The notes beneath the pieces are model-generated. The model did no database searches and was not told the DNA's origin. It worked only from the letters and a program-made list of their open reading frames with translations. Made by a program: the position numbers and the translations under genes. Of a stretch of DNA of 64,000 nucleotides, positions 57,926-64,000 are shown piece by piece. Numbering within the stretch: the stretch's first letter is position 1; each line of letters begins with the position of its first letter. Location of the stretch: contig NZ_LGED01000211.1 in NCBI RefSeq assembly GCF_001280085.1, positions 1 to 64,000 on the forward strand, in the 5' to 3' direction. The DNA comes from Saccharothrix sp. NRRL B-16348. GTDB taxonomy: Bacteria > Actinomycetota > Actinomycetes > Mycobacteriales > Pseudonocardiaceae.

Positions 57926-58621
57926 ATGGGTGAGACGACCGGGCGGGTCCTCGTCGTGGACGACGACGTGACCGTGCGCGACGTGGTGCGCCGGTACCTG
58001 GAACTGGCCGGGCACGAGGTCGAGCTGGTCGGCGACGGCGAGAGCGCGCTGCGCCGGTTCGCCGAACGTGAGCCGGACCTGGTGGTGCTCGACCTGATGC
58101 TGCCCGGCGTCGACGGGCTGGAGGTGTGCCGCCGGCTGCGCGTGCGCAGCGCCGTGCCGGTCGTGATGCTGACCGCGCTGGGCGAGGAGGAGGACCGGAT
58201 CGCCGGGCTCCAGCTCGGCGCGGACGACTACGTGACCAAGCCGTTCAGCCCGCGTGAGCTGGCGCTGCGGGTGACGTCGGTGCTGCGCCGGTCGCGGGTG
58301 GCGGCGTCGCGGTCGCCGTCCGTGCTGACCGACGGCGGGCTGCGGGTGGACGTGGGCGCGCGGTCGGCGTGGCTCGACGGGCGCGAGATGTCGCTGACCA
58401 CCCGCGAGTTCGACCTGCTGGTGTTCTTCCTGACCCACCGGGGCACCGCGTTCAGCCGCGGCGAGCTGCTGTCGCGGGTGTGGGGCTGGGAGTTCGGCGA
58501 CCAGTCCACCGTGACCGTCCACGTGCGACGGTTGCGGGAGAAGGTGGAGGTCGACTCGGCCCGGCCGGTGCGGATCGCGACCGTGTGGGGCGTGGGCTAC
58601 CGGTACGACGGCGGTGCGTGA
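57926..58621 (+). CDS. OmpR-type response regulator
   Basis: A 231-residue regulator: VDDD (11-14), phospho-acceptor Asp56 in [13 protein letters not shown], Lys in TKPFSPREL, and a winged-helix effector domain ([54 protein letters not shown]). It starts 9 bases after the GT-C gene and overlaps the kinase start (TGATG), so all three are one operon. Probable targets are the two divergent operons at this locus. Confidence 0.92.
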   Translation: MGETTGRVLVVDDDVTVRDVVRRYLELAGHEVELVGDGESALRRFAEREPDLVVLDLMLPGVDGLEVCRRLRVRSAVPVVMLTALGEEEDRIAGLQLGADDYVTKPFSPRELALRVTSVLRRSRVAASRSPSVLTDGGLRVDVGARSAWLDGREMSLTTREFDLLVFFLTHRGTAFSRGELLSRVWGWEFGDQSTVTVHVRRLREKVEVDSARPVRIATVWGVGYRYDGGA

Positions 58622-59640
58622 TGCTGATCGAGATCTACCACATCCTGCCCTACGCGGTGCTGTTCTCGCTGCCGCTGGCGCTGCTCGGCGCGGTGCTGCT
58701 GCGGCGGTTGCAGAACGGGTCGCTGGCCACGGCGCTGACCGTGCTGGCGATCGTGCCGGTGGTGGCGACCATCGGCGGCGTGCTCGCGGTGAGCGGGTTC
58801 ATGTTCACCCCGATCCTCACCACGACCGTGCTGGTGTGCCTGCTCGTGGCGCTGGTGACGGTGCCGACGGCGGTGCTGCTGGGTCGGGCGCTGGCGCGTC
58901 GCAGCGTGTGGGAGAGCGAGGCGCGGGAACGGGAACGCGCGGCCGAGGCGTCCCGGCGCGAGCTGGTCGCGTGGATCAGCCACGACCTGCGCACGCCGCT
59001 CGCCGGGATCCGGGCGATGGCCGAGGCGTTGGCGGACGGCGTGGTGTCGCGGCGGGACGAGGTCTCCGAGTACGCGGGGCGGATCTCGACCGAGGCGGAG
59101 GCGTTGTCCGGGATGGTGGACGACCTGTTCGAGCTGTCCCGCATCACCGCCGGCGCGCTCCGGCTCACGTTGTCCGAGGTGCCGTTGGCGGACGTGGTCA
59201 GCGAGGTGGTGGCGGCGGAGAGCCCGGTGGCGTCGCGCAAGGGCGTGCGGCTGCGGGCGGACGCGGCGACGTGGCCCGTGGTGCTGGGCAGCGACCCCGA
59301 GCTGGCCAGGGTGGTGCGCAACCTGCTGTCCAACGCGATCCGCCACACCCCGCCGGACGGCACGGTGGCCGTGCAGGTGGACGTGGACGGCCCGTCGGCG
59401 CTGCTGCGCGTGGACGACGGCTGCGGCGGGATCCCGGAAGCCGACCTGCCCAGGGTGTTCGACGTGGCGTTCCGCGGCACGCCGCACCGGCAGCCGGTCG
59501 GCGGCGGGTTGGGGCTGGCGATCGCGCGCGGCCTGGTGGAGGCGCACCAGGGCACGATCGACGCCCGCAACCACGGGCGCGGCTGCCGGTTCGAGGTGCG
59601 GCTGCCGCTCAGCGCAGGCGGTCCGTTGCGAACTGCTTGA
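58621..59640 (+). CDS. Sensor histidine kinase
   Basis: A 339-residue membrane kinase. Three closely spaced helices (about 8-29, 37-59, 64-86) leave almost no external domain, so it may sense changes within the membrane. HAMP-less linker, then His121 in [23 protein letters not shown]-box [15 protein letters not shown]-boxes [21 protein letters not shown] and [18 protein letters not shown]. It is translationally coupled to the response regulator. Its last 32 bases overlap the convergent epimerase gene. Confidence 0.92.
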   Translation: MLIEIYHILPYAVLFSLPLALLGAVLLRRLQNGSLATALTVLAIVPVVATIGGVLAVSGFMFTPILTTTVLVCLLVALVTVPTAVLLGRALARRSVWESEARERERAAEASRRELVAWISHDLRTPLAGIRAMAEALADGVVSRRDEVSEYAGRISTEAEALSGMVDDLFELSRITAGALRLTLSEVPLADVVSEVVAAESPVASRKGVRLRADAATWPVVLGSDPELARVVRNLLSNAIRHTPPDGTVAVQVDVDGPSALLRVDDGCGGIPEADLPRVFDVAFRGTPHRQPVGGGLGLAIARGLVEAHQGTIDARNHGRGCRFEVRLPLSAGGPLRTA

Positions 59641-60628
59641 CCCCGGCCGCGAAGGTCGTCTCGGCCCGGAAGCCGAGGAGGTCGCGGGCTCGGGCGGGAT
59701 CGGCGACGACGTGCCGGACGTCCGCGGGCCGTGCGCCGCCGACGATGCGCGGCTGGGGGCCGCCGCACGCCTCGGCCAGGTGGGCGGCCAGGTCGCCGAC
59801 GGTGTGCGGCTCGCCGGAGCAGACGTTGAGCGGCGTGAACGTGCCGGGTTCGCCCGGTCGACCGATGGCCAGCACGTTGGCCCGCGCCACGTCCGTGACG
59901 TGCACGAAGTCGCGGCGCTGCCGGCCGTCTTCGAGGACCGTGGGCGCCTCGCCGCGTTCGAGCGCGCTGCGGAACAGGCTCGCCACGCCCGCGTACGGGG
60001 TGTCCTTGGGCATCATCGGGCCGTACACGTTGTGGTAGCGCAGCGCCCACACCGTGCCGCCCGTCTGGCGCGCCCACGCCGCCGCGTAGTGCTCTTGGGC
60101 GAGCTTGCTGGCGGCGTACGTGCTGCGGGGGTCCAGCGGGGCGTCCTCGGGGACCAGGCGCGGCTCCAGGGGGCTGCCGCAGTGCGGGCACGGCGGTTCG
60201 TAGCGGCCCTGGTCGAGATCGGCCTGGCGGCGTGGCGCGGCCCGGACGACGCCGTGCTCGGCGCACTCGTACCGGCCCTCGCCGTAGACGACCATCGAGG
60301 ATGCCATGACCAGGTGCTCCACGCCCCGCTCGTGCATCGCGGCGAGCAGCACGGCGGTGCCGAGGTCGTTGTTGCGGGCGTACAGCGGTGCGTCGGACGG
60401 GTCGAGGCCGTGGCCGACGACAGCGGCCTGGTGGCAGACCACGTCCACTCCATCGAGGAGATTTTTCACCGTGTCGAGATCGGTGACGTCGTGAACGTCC
60501 GGCGGCCGGTCGCGGTGGGCCTGGGGCAGGTAGGCGTCGAGCACGACCACGTCGTCGCCCCGGGCGGTCAGTTGGTCGGCGATGTGTGAGCCGATGAACC
60601 CGGCTCCGCCGGTGAGGAGAACGCGCAC
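59609..60628 (-). CDS. NAD-dependent epimerase/dehydratase
   Basis: A 339-residue extended SDR enzyme acting on nucleotide sugars. The NAD motif is [18 protein letters not shown]; catalytic Tyr and Lys are in [22 protein letters not shown] is typical. An insertion with two close cysteines ([13 protein letters not shown]) forms a small zinc-ribbon-like element between the second and third parts, seen in an actinobacterial subgroup near GT2/DUF2064 clusters. GTG 60628 begins the Rossmann strand. It presumably makes the sugar nucleotide used by the neighbouring glycosyltransferases. Confidence 0.9.
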   Translation of the reverse strand: MRVLLTGGAGFIGSHIADQLTARGDDVVVLDAYLPQAHRDRPPDVHDVTDLDTVKNLLDGVDVVCHQAAVVGHGLDPSDAPLYARNNDLGTAVLLAAMHERGVEHLVMASSMVVYGEGRYECAEHGVVRAAPRRQADLDQGRYEPPCPHCGSPLEPRLVPEDAPLDPRSTYAASKLAQEHYAAAWARQTGGTVWALRYHNVYGPMMPKDTPYAGVASLFRSALERGEAPTVLEDGRQRRDFVHVTDVARANVLAIGRPGEPGTFTPLNVCSGEPHTVGDLAAHLAEACGGPQPRIVGGARPADVRHVVADPARARDLLGFRAETTFAAGVKQFATDRLR

Positions 60629-60723
60629 GTCACCGAAGTTAGGGGTGGTTCGGCGGGAACGGGCGGTGCGACAGCGTGACGTCACGGAACCGTCAGATCC
60701 TCCGATTGGCTACGGTGACGCTC

Positions 60724-61224
60724 ATGGAACGCAGCGCGCAGCGACTGGGACGCGCCCTTGTCGTGATCGTGGACGACCGGGTGGCGCACGGTGAGCACGA
60801 CGACAGCACAGGACCGCTGGTCACCGAGTTGCTGGAGGAAGCAGGGTTCATCGTCGACGGCACGGTCGCGGTGGAGGGTGAGGTCGTGGGCATCCGCGCC
60901 GCGCTGAACACCGCGGTGATCGGCGGTGTCGACCTGGTCGTCACCGTCGGCGGCACAGGGGTGTCGCCGCGCGACGTGACGCCGGACGCCACACAGGGCG
61001 TGCTCGACCGGCCGATCAGCGGCATCGCCGAGGCGCTCCGGGCCTCGGGGCTGGCGGCGGGAGCGGTGGACGCGGGCATCTCGCGGGGGCTGGTCGGCGT
61101 GTCCGGCAGCACCCTCGTGGTGAACCTGGCCGGGTCGCGGTCGGCGGTGCGCGACGGCATGGCGACGTTGTCGGCGCTGGTGCCGTACGTGATCGAGCAG
61201 CTCTCGGGGTTGGATGAGTCATGA
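60724..61224 (+). CDS. moaB: MogA/MoaB family molybdenum cofactor biosynthesis protein
   Basis: A 166-residue molybdopterin-binding protein. The MoCF motif VVTVGGTGVSPRDVTPDAT is intact, followed by GISRGLVGVSGSTLVVNLAGSRSAVRDGMATL. MogA/MoaB proteins adenylylate molybdopterin before metal insertion. The molybdenum oxidoreductase 6 kb away is its most obvious local client. ATG 60724 is used. The next gene overlaps its stop by 4 bases. Confidence 0.9.
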   Translation: MERSAQRLGRALVVIVDDRVAHGEHDDSTGPLVTELLEEAGFIVDGTVAVEGEVVGIRAALNTAVIGGVDLVVTVGGTGVSPRDVTPDATQGVLDRPISGIAEALRASGLAAGAVDAGISRGLVGVSGSTLVVNLAGSRSAVRDGMATLSALVPYVIEQLSGLDES

Positions 61225-61445
61225 CCGAGCCGGCTGACGACGCCGACGACGCCTCCACCTCGGCTGCCGCCGCACCAGCTGCTCCGGCCGCTGCCGCGTC
61301 GGCCGCGGAGGAGGCGGCGCGGCGTCGTCGGCTGGCCGAGGTGTTCGGCGAGGTGCTGCCGGAGGGCTCGTCGGACGAGCCGCACCCGACCGGGCGCGAC
61401 GACCGGTGGTACGAGGAGAACCGGCCGCCGCACCACGGCGGGTAG
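61221..61445 (+). CDS. Small conserved hypothetical protein coupled to MoaB
   Basis: A 74-residue protein with an Ala-rich N-terminus and the conserved C-terminus RRRRLAEVFGEVLPEGSSDEPHPTGRDDRWYEENRPPHHGG. Proteins with this ending follow moaB in many actinobacteria. The ATG overlaps the MoaB stop. Function unknown; a role in cofactor handling would be a guess from position. Confidence 0.82.
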   Translation: MTEPADDADDASTSAAAAPAAPAAAASAAEEAARRRRLAEVFGEVLPEGSSDEPHPTGRDDRWYEENRPPHHGG

Positions 61446-61457
61446 CGCCTTCGCGGG

Positions 61458-61691
61458 TCAGCCGAGCATCAGCCGCCAGCGCGACGGTTGGCCGTCGGTG
61501 TACACGTCGGCGGTGCATCCCTGGATGATCGGCGTGCCGACGCGGGCGTAGTTGAGCTGCGCCACCCGACACCGGTCGAGGTCGTAGAAGTGCAGGACCC
61601 TCACGGCGCCCTGGGCGGCGGGCGCGGCGGCCAGCGAGAGCCCGGCGGCGACAGCCAGGGCGGCTGCCGCGCCGCGCACGGTGATGGACAT
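61458..61691 (-). CDS. Small secreted protein of unknown function
   Basis: A 77-residue protein with a Sec signal peptide (SITVRGAAAALAVAAGLSLAAAPAAQGA) and a 47-residue mature part holding two cysteines (DRCRVAQLNYARVG, IQGCTADVYTDG), probably one disulfide. GGAGG lies before the ATG, and TAGCAT further upstream on the minus strand is a possible -10. I know no relatives of assigned function. Confidence 0.7.
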   Translation of the reverse strand: MSITVRGAAAALAVAAGLSLAAAPAAQGAVRVLHFYDLDRCRVAQLNYARVGTPIIQGCTADVYTDGQPSRWRLMLG

Positions 61692-61867
61692 GAGGACCTC
61701 CGGGATCGTCGGCGGATGACCGGGTGATGCTAGGCACGCCCGGTCACACCCGCTGTCGGTCGGACAACCCCTTTTCCGGCACCGACGCCGGGACTCGTGC
61801 CGTCGGTCCGGGGTGTCGGGGCCGGCGGTCCGTCACTTCTCGGCGCTCGTGCTCGCGGCCCGGGCCG

Positions 61868-62266
61868 TCACTCCTGGCGCTGGCGCTGGGAGGCGAGGAG
61901 GTCGCGGATCTCCTTGAGCAGCTCGACGTCGGTCGGCTCCGAGGGGCCGGGCTCCTGGCCGCGCTTGCGCCGTTCCTTCAGCTTGTTCATCGGCAGCACG
62001 AAGATGAAGTAGACGATCCCGGCCACGATCAGGAAGTTGATCACCGCGGTGATGATCGCGCCGAAGTCGATGATCGTCTTGTCGCTGCTGCCCAGCTGCA
62101 CGGCCAGGCCGTTGACGTTGTTGCCGCCGAACAACGCGATGATCGGGTTGATCAGGTTCGTGGTGAACGCGGTGACGATCGCGGTGAACGCGGCGCCGAT
62201 GACCACCGCCACGGCGAGGTCGATCACGTTGCCGCGCATGAGGAAGTCCTTGAAGCCCTTGATCAC
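61868..62266 (-). CDS. mscL: Large-conductance mechanosensitive channel
   Basis: A 132-residue MscL. The N-terminal amphipathic helix and first membrane helix MIKGFKDFLMRGNVIDLAVAVVIGAAFTAIVTAFTTNLINPIIALF are near the family consensus; the second helix is INFLIVAGIVYFIFVLPMNKL, followed by the charged cytoplasmic bundle (TDVELLKEIRDLLASQR). It opens under membrane tension to release solutes on osmotic downshock. Confidence 0.96.
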   Translation of the reverse strand: MIKGFKDFLMRGNVIDLAVAVVIGAAFTAIVTAFTTNLINPIIALFGGNNVNGLAVQLGSSDKTIIDFGAIITAVINFLIVAGIVYFIFVLPMNKLKERRKRGQEPGPSEPTDVELLKEIRDLLASQRQRQE

Positions 62267-62318
62267 GGTTGGCTCCTCCGTTCGGGGGTATGGGTGGGGG
62301 CCAGCGGAGGGTAACCGC

Positions 62319-63260
62319 TCAGGGCCGCGTCGGTGACGCTCCGGGTACGTGTGTCGCGGGAAGGCCGAACAGCTCGAACATCCCCGGCCCGAACGTGGTG
62401 ATCTCCACGATCCGGTCGTCTTCGACGCGCAGGACGTCCAACTTGAACGCCCGGAACACCGTGTCGCCGTGTCGGCGCAGGTAACTGGCCGCGGACGGCA
62501 TCCGGTTGGCGCGGGTCGGCACGAGCAGCCAGTCGCCTTCCCGGTCGGGACCGAGGGCGCGTTCCAGCAGCGTGGCGACCTGGTCCAGGCCGTCGAAGCA
62601 CAGCGGCGCGGGCGGCATGGTGACCCTCAGGTCCTCGGCGGCGATCGCCACGGCCGCCGCCGCGTCACACCGCTGGTGGGCGTCGATGAACCGGCTCAGC
62701 AGCTCGCGTTCCCGGGGGCTCGGCTCCGGCGCCGTCCAGTCGTTGCGGTGGGAGGGCAGGTGCTGCCGCATCGTGGCGCGGGCGCGTTGGAGCGCGCTGT
62801 TGGCGGCGGCCACGCTGATGTCGAGCAGGCCGGCCGTCTCCTGCGCCGTCATGCCCAGCACCTCCCGCGCGAGCAACGCCGCCCGCTGCCGCGCGGGGAG
62901 GACTTGGAGGGCGGCCAGGAAGGCGAGTTCCACGGTCTCCCGTGCGACGGCGACCACGTCCGGTTCGTCGTCGGTCGGCGCCACCTGGTCCAGCAGGCGG
63001 TCCGGGTACGGGGTGAGCCAGCTGACCTCCGGTTGGGTCCTGGGCGTGCGTGCCTTGGCCCGGATCAGGTCGACGCACGTGTTGGTGGCGATCTTGTAGA
63101 GCCAGGCGCGGACGTTGCCGCCGTCGAAGGTGTCCCACGCCCGCCAGGCGCGCAGGAACACCTCCTGCACGGCGTCCTCGGCTTCTTCGTAGGAGGCGAG
63201 CATCCGGTAGCAGTGGACGTGCAGCTCTCGGCGGTGCTGCCGGGTGGCCTGCTCGAACAT
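62319..63260 (-). CDS. ECF-type RNA polymerase sigma factor with SnoaL-like C-terminal domain
   Basis: A 313-residue sigma-70 of the ECF41/TIGR02960-like large ECF groups. Region 2 is HRRELHVHCYRMLASYEEAEDAVQEVFLRAWRAWDTFDGGNVRAWLYKIATNTCVDLIRA; region 4 is LPARQRAALLAREVLGMTAQETAGLLDISVAAANSALQRARATMRQ. Residues 190-313 are a SnoaL/NTF2-like domain that controls activity in this type. No anti-sigma factor is adjacent. ATG 63260 overlaps the stop of the VOC gene (TGATG), which is therefore co-transcribed and may be part of the regulated response. Confidence 0.92.
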   Translation of the reverse strand: MFEQATRQHRRELHVHCYRMLASYEEAEDAVQEVFLRAWRAWDTFDGGNVRAWLYKIATNTCVDLIRAKARTPRTQPEVSWLTPYPDRLLDQVAPTDDEPDVVAVARETVELAFLAALQVLPARQRAALLAREVLGMTAQETAGLLDISVAAANSALQRARATMRQHLPSHRNDWTAPEPSPRERELLSRFIDAHQRCDAAAAVAIAAEDLRVTMPPAPLCFDGLDQVATLLERALGPDREGDWLLVPTRANRMPSAASYLRRHGDTVFRAFKLDVLRVEDDRIVEITTFGPGMFELFGLPATHVPGASPTRP

Positions 63261-63679
63261 CAGCGCTCGGACTTCCCGACCTGCTGCACGGCCCACGTGT
63301 TGCCGTCGGGGTCGTCGAAGAAGATGAAGGAGTTGTAGTCGGCCCCGGCGGGATCCGGCCCGGGCGTCATCGCGCCGTTCTCGAAGTGCTGCGGCCCCGA
63401 GTTCACGACACCGTTCGCTTCGAGGTGCGCGTGGGCTGCCTGGATGTCGGAGACGACCAGCTGGCAGCCCTTGAGCGAGCCGGGCGCGCCGCTGTCGCCG
63501 AGGCCTTTGCCGAAGACGAGCGAGCACGCCGAGCCGGGCGGGGTGACCTGGACGACCCGGAAGGCGTCGCCGGAGCTGTGGTCGGTGTCGAGCGTGAAGC
63601 CCAACGTGTCGGTGTAGAAGGTCTTGGCGCGTTCGACGTCGGACACGGGGACGATCACGACTTCCAGCTTCCAGTCCAC
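63260..63679 (-). CDS. VOC family (glyoxalase/bleomycin-resistance-like) protein
   Basis: A 139-residue VOC protein with two paired beta-alpha-beta-beta-beta modules (LEVVIVPVSDVERAKTFYTDTLGFTLDTD; NSFIFFDDPDGNTWAVQQV). It binds a metal and small molecule; substrates vary widely in this superfamily. GTG 63679 follows AAAGGAGAG at a good distance. It is coupled to the sigma factor, a pairing seen often among large ECF sigma genes. Confidence 0.9.
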   Translation of the reverse strand: MDWKLEVVIVPVSDVERAKTFYTDTLGFTLDTDHSSGDAFRVVQVTPPGSACSLVFGKGLGDSGAPGSLKGCQLVVSDIQAAHAHLEANGVVNSGPQHFENGAMTPGPDPAGADYNSFIFFDDPDGNTWAVQQVGKSER

Positions 63680-64000
63680 GGTGCTCTCCTTTGTGACGGG
63701 GCCAACCGGCCCACCCTGCATTGCCTTGTGTCGGGTGGAACGACAGGCGCGCCGAAAACTCATCGGTCCCCCGATGAAAACCCGGTCCTCCCAGCTCACC
63801 ACCCACCACCTCCACCGCAGACGCCCCGGCGACGGCCTCACGACGGCCTCGCGATGGCCAGGCGAGCCCGGCGGCATTCGGGTCGGCTGGGTTGGGTCGG
63901 CAGGTCGGAGCTGGGCCACACGAGAGCGACCGGCGTGAGGGCGGGCAGGGCTGGCGGGCTGCTGTCAGCAAGGTGGCGGGACCGCGCGGCCGGCTCGCAC
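63680..64000. other. Right-edge region without recognised gene
   Basis: The last 320 bases, upstream of the VOC gene, contain no frame with convincing codon usage, no RNA gene and no clear repeat. The promoter of the VOC/sigma operon should lie in the first 150 bases. Confidence 0.5.

Noticed and set aside
63624..63938. Plus-strand frame at the right edge
   Set aside because: It starts inside the VOC gene on the opposite strand, has poor codon usage and no recognisable protein features.

Overview
The window is high-GC chromosomal DNA with very strong G/C preference at third codon positions, many GTG starts and tightly coupled (ATGA, GTGA, TGATG) gene junctions. DUF397/DUF5753 regulators, a PF04672 methyltransferase, a MprAB-like two-component pair, PF13911 peroxiredoxin-like and Eis-like proteins all point to a filamentous actinomycete, most likely of the Pseudonocardiaceae (Saccharothrix, Lentzea or Actinosynnema type). 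The genus is inference. There is no rRNA, no CRISPR array, no prophage and no large secondary-metabolite cluster.

Layout. 1-0.83 kb: end of an IS481-type element with a frameshifted transposase. 0.86-3.5 kb: TetR, lipoprotein carboxylesterase and a DUF2165 membrane protein. 3.7-7.8 kb: a 1352-residue STAND NTPase with 14 WD40 repeats. 8.4-10.4 kb: alkylation repair pair (Ada/AlkA fusion and Ogt). 10.6-13.4 kb: ArsR, SRPBCC, DUF998 and alpha/beta hydrolase operon. 13.4-16.0 kb: PF04672 methyltransferase, DUF5753 regulator, DUF397 protein and a 103-residue partner. 16.2-17.5 kb: divergent TetR and peroxiredoxin-like gene. 17.6-21.9 kb: ribbon-helix-helix regulator, DUF4097, P450 and a two-gene ABC exporter. 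22.3-25.7 kb: degenerate Fic protein, TPR protein and two small HTH regulators. 25.8 kb: tRNA-Arg(CCT). 26-31.8 kb: hypothetical, FkbM methyltransferase, penicillin acylase with discoidin domain, Tat-type peptidoglycan amidase. 31.9-40.4 kb: orphan NarL regulator, diguanylate cyclase, BluB, MerR-PP2C fusion, phosphatase, EthD and 3-hydroxyacyl-CoA dehydrogenase, Eis-like acetyltransferase, TRIC-family protein. 40.4-43.5 kb: MprAB-like system and a secreted protein. 43.6-50.8 kb: sugar ABC transporter divergent from GH42 beta-galactosidase, DeoR regulator and GalT. 50.9-52.9 kb: HtrA/PepD-like protease. 52.9-61.4 kb: a two-sided locus with GT2, DUF2064, methyltransferase and a five-TM molybdenum protein on one strand, and GT-C, response regulator, kinase, an epimerase and MoaB around it. 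61.4-63.7 kb: small secreted protein, MscL, ECF sigma factor and VOC protein.

The most notable non-coding signals are (i) three intergenic arrays built from a 22-bp unit, two of which fold back into large multi-tier palindromes at gene ends; (ii) an operator-like array before the DUF397 gene in which eight TGCA tetramers lie in perfect 6-bp phase and are mirror-symmetric; (iii) an array before the ribbon-helix-helix gene with TGGCAC in 11-bp phase; (iv) a 134-bp MITE-like inverted repeat; and (v) MprA-box-like direct repeats before both mprA and the HtrA protease. The most interesting gene set is the 53-61 kb glycosyltransferase/molybdenum-protein locus, for which I know no assigned function.
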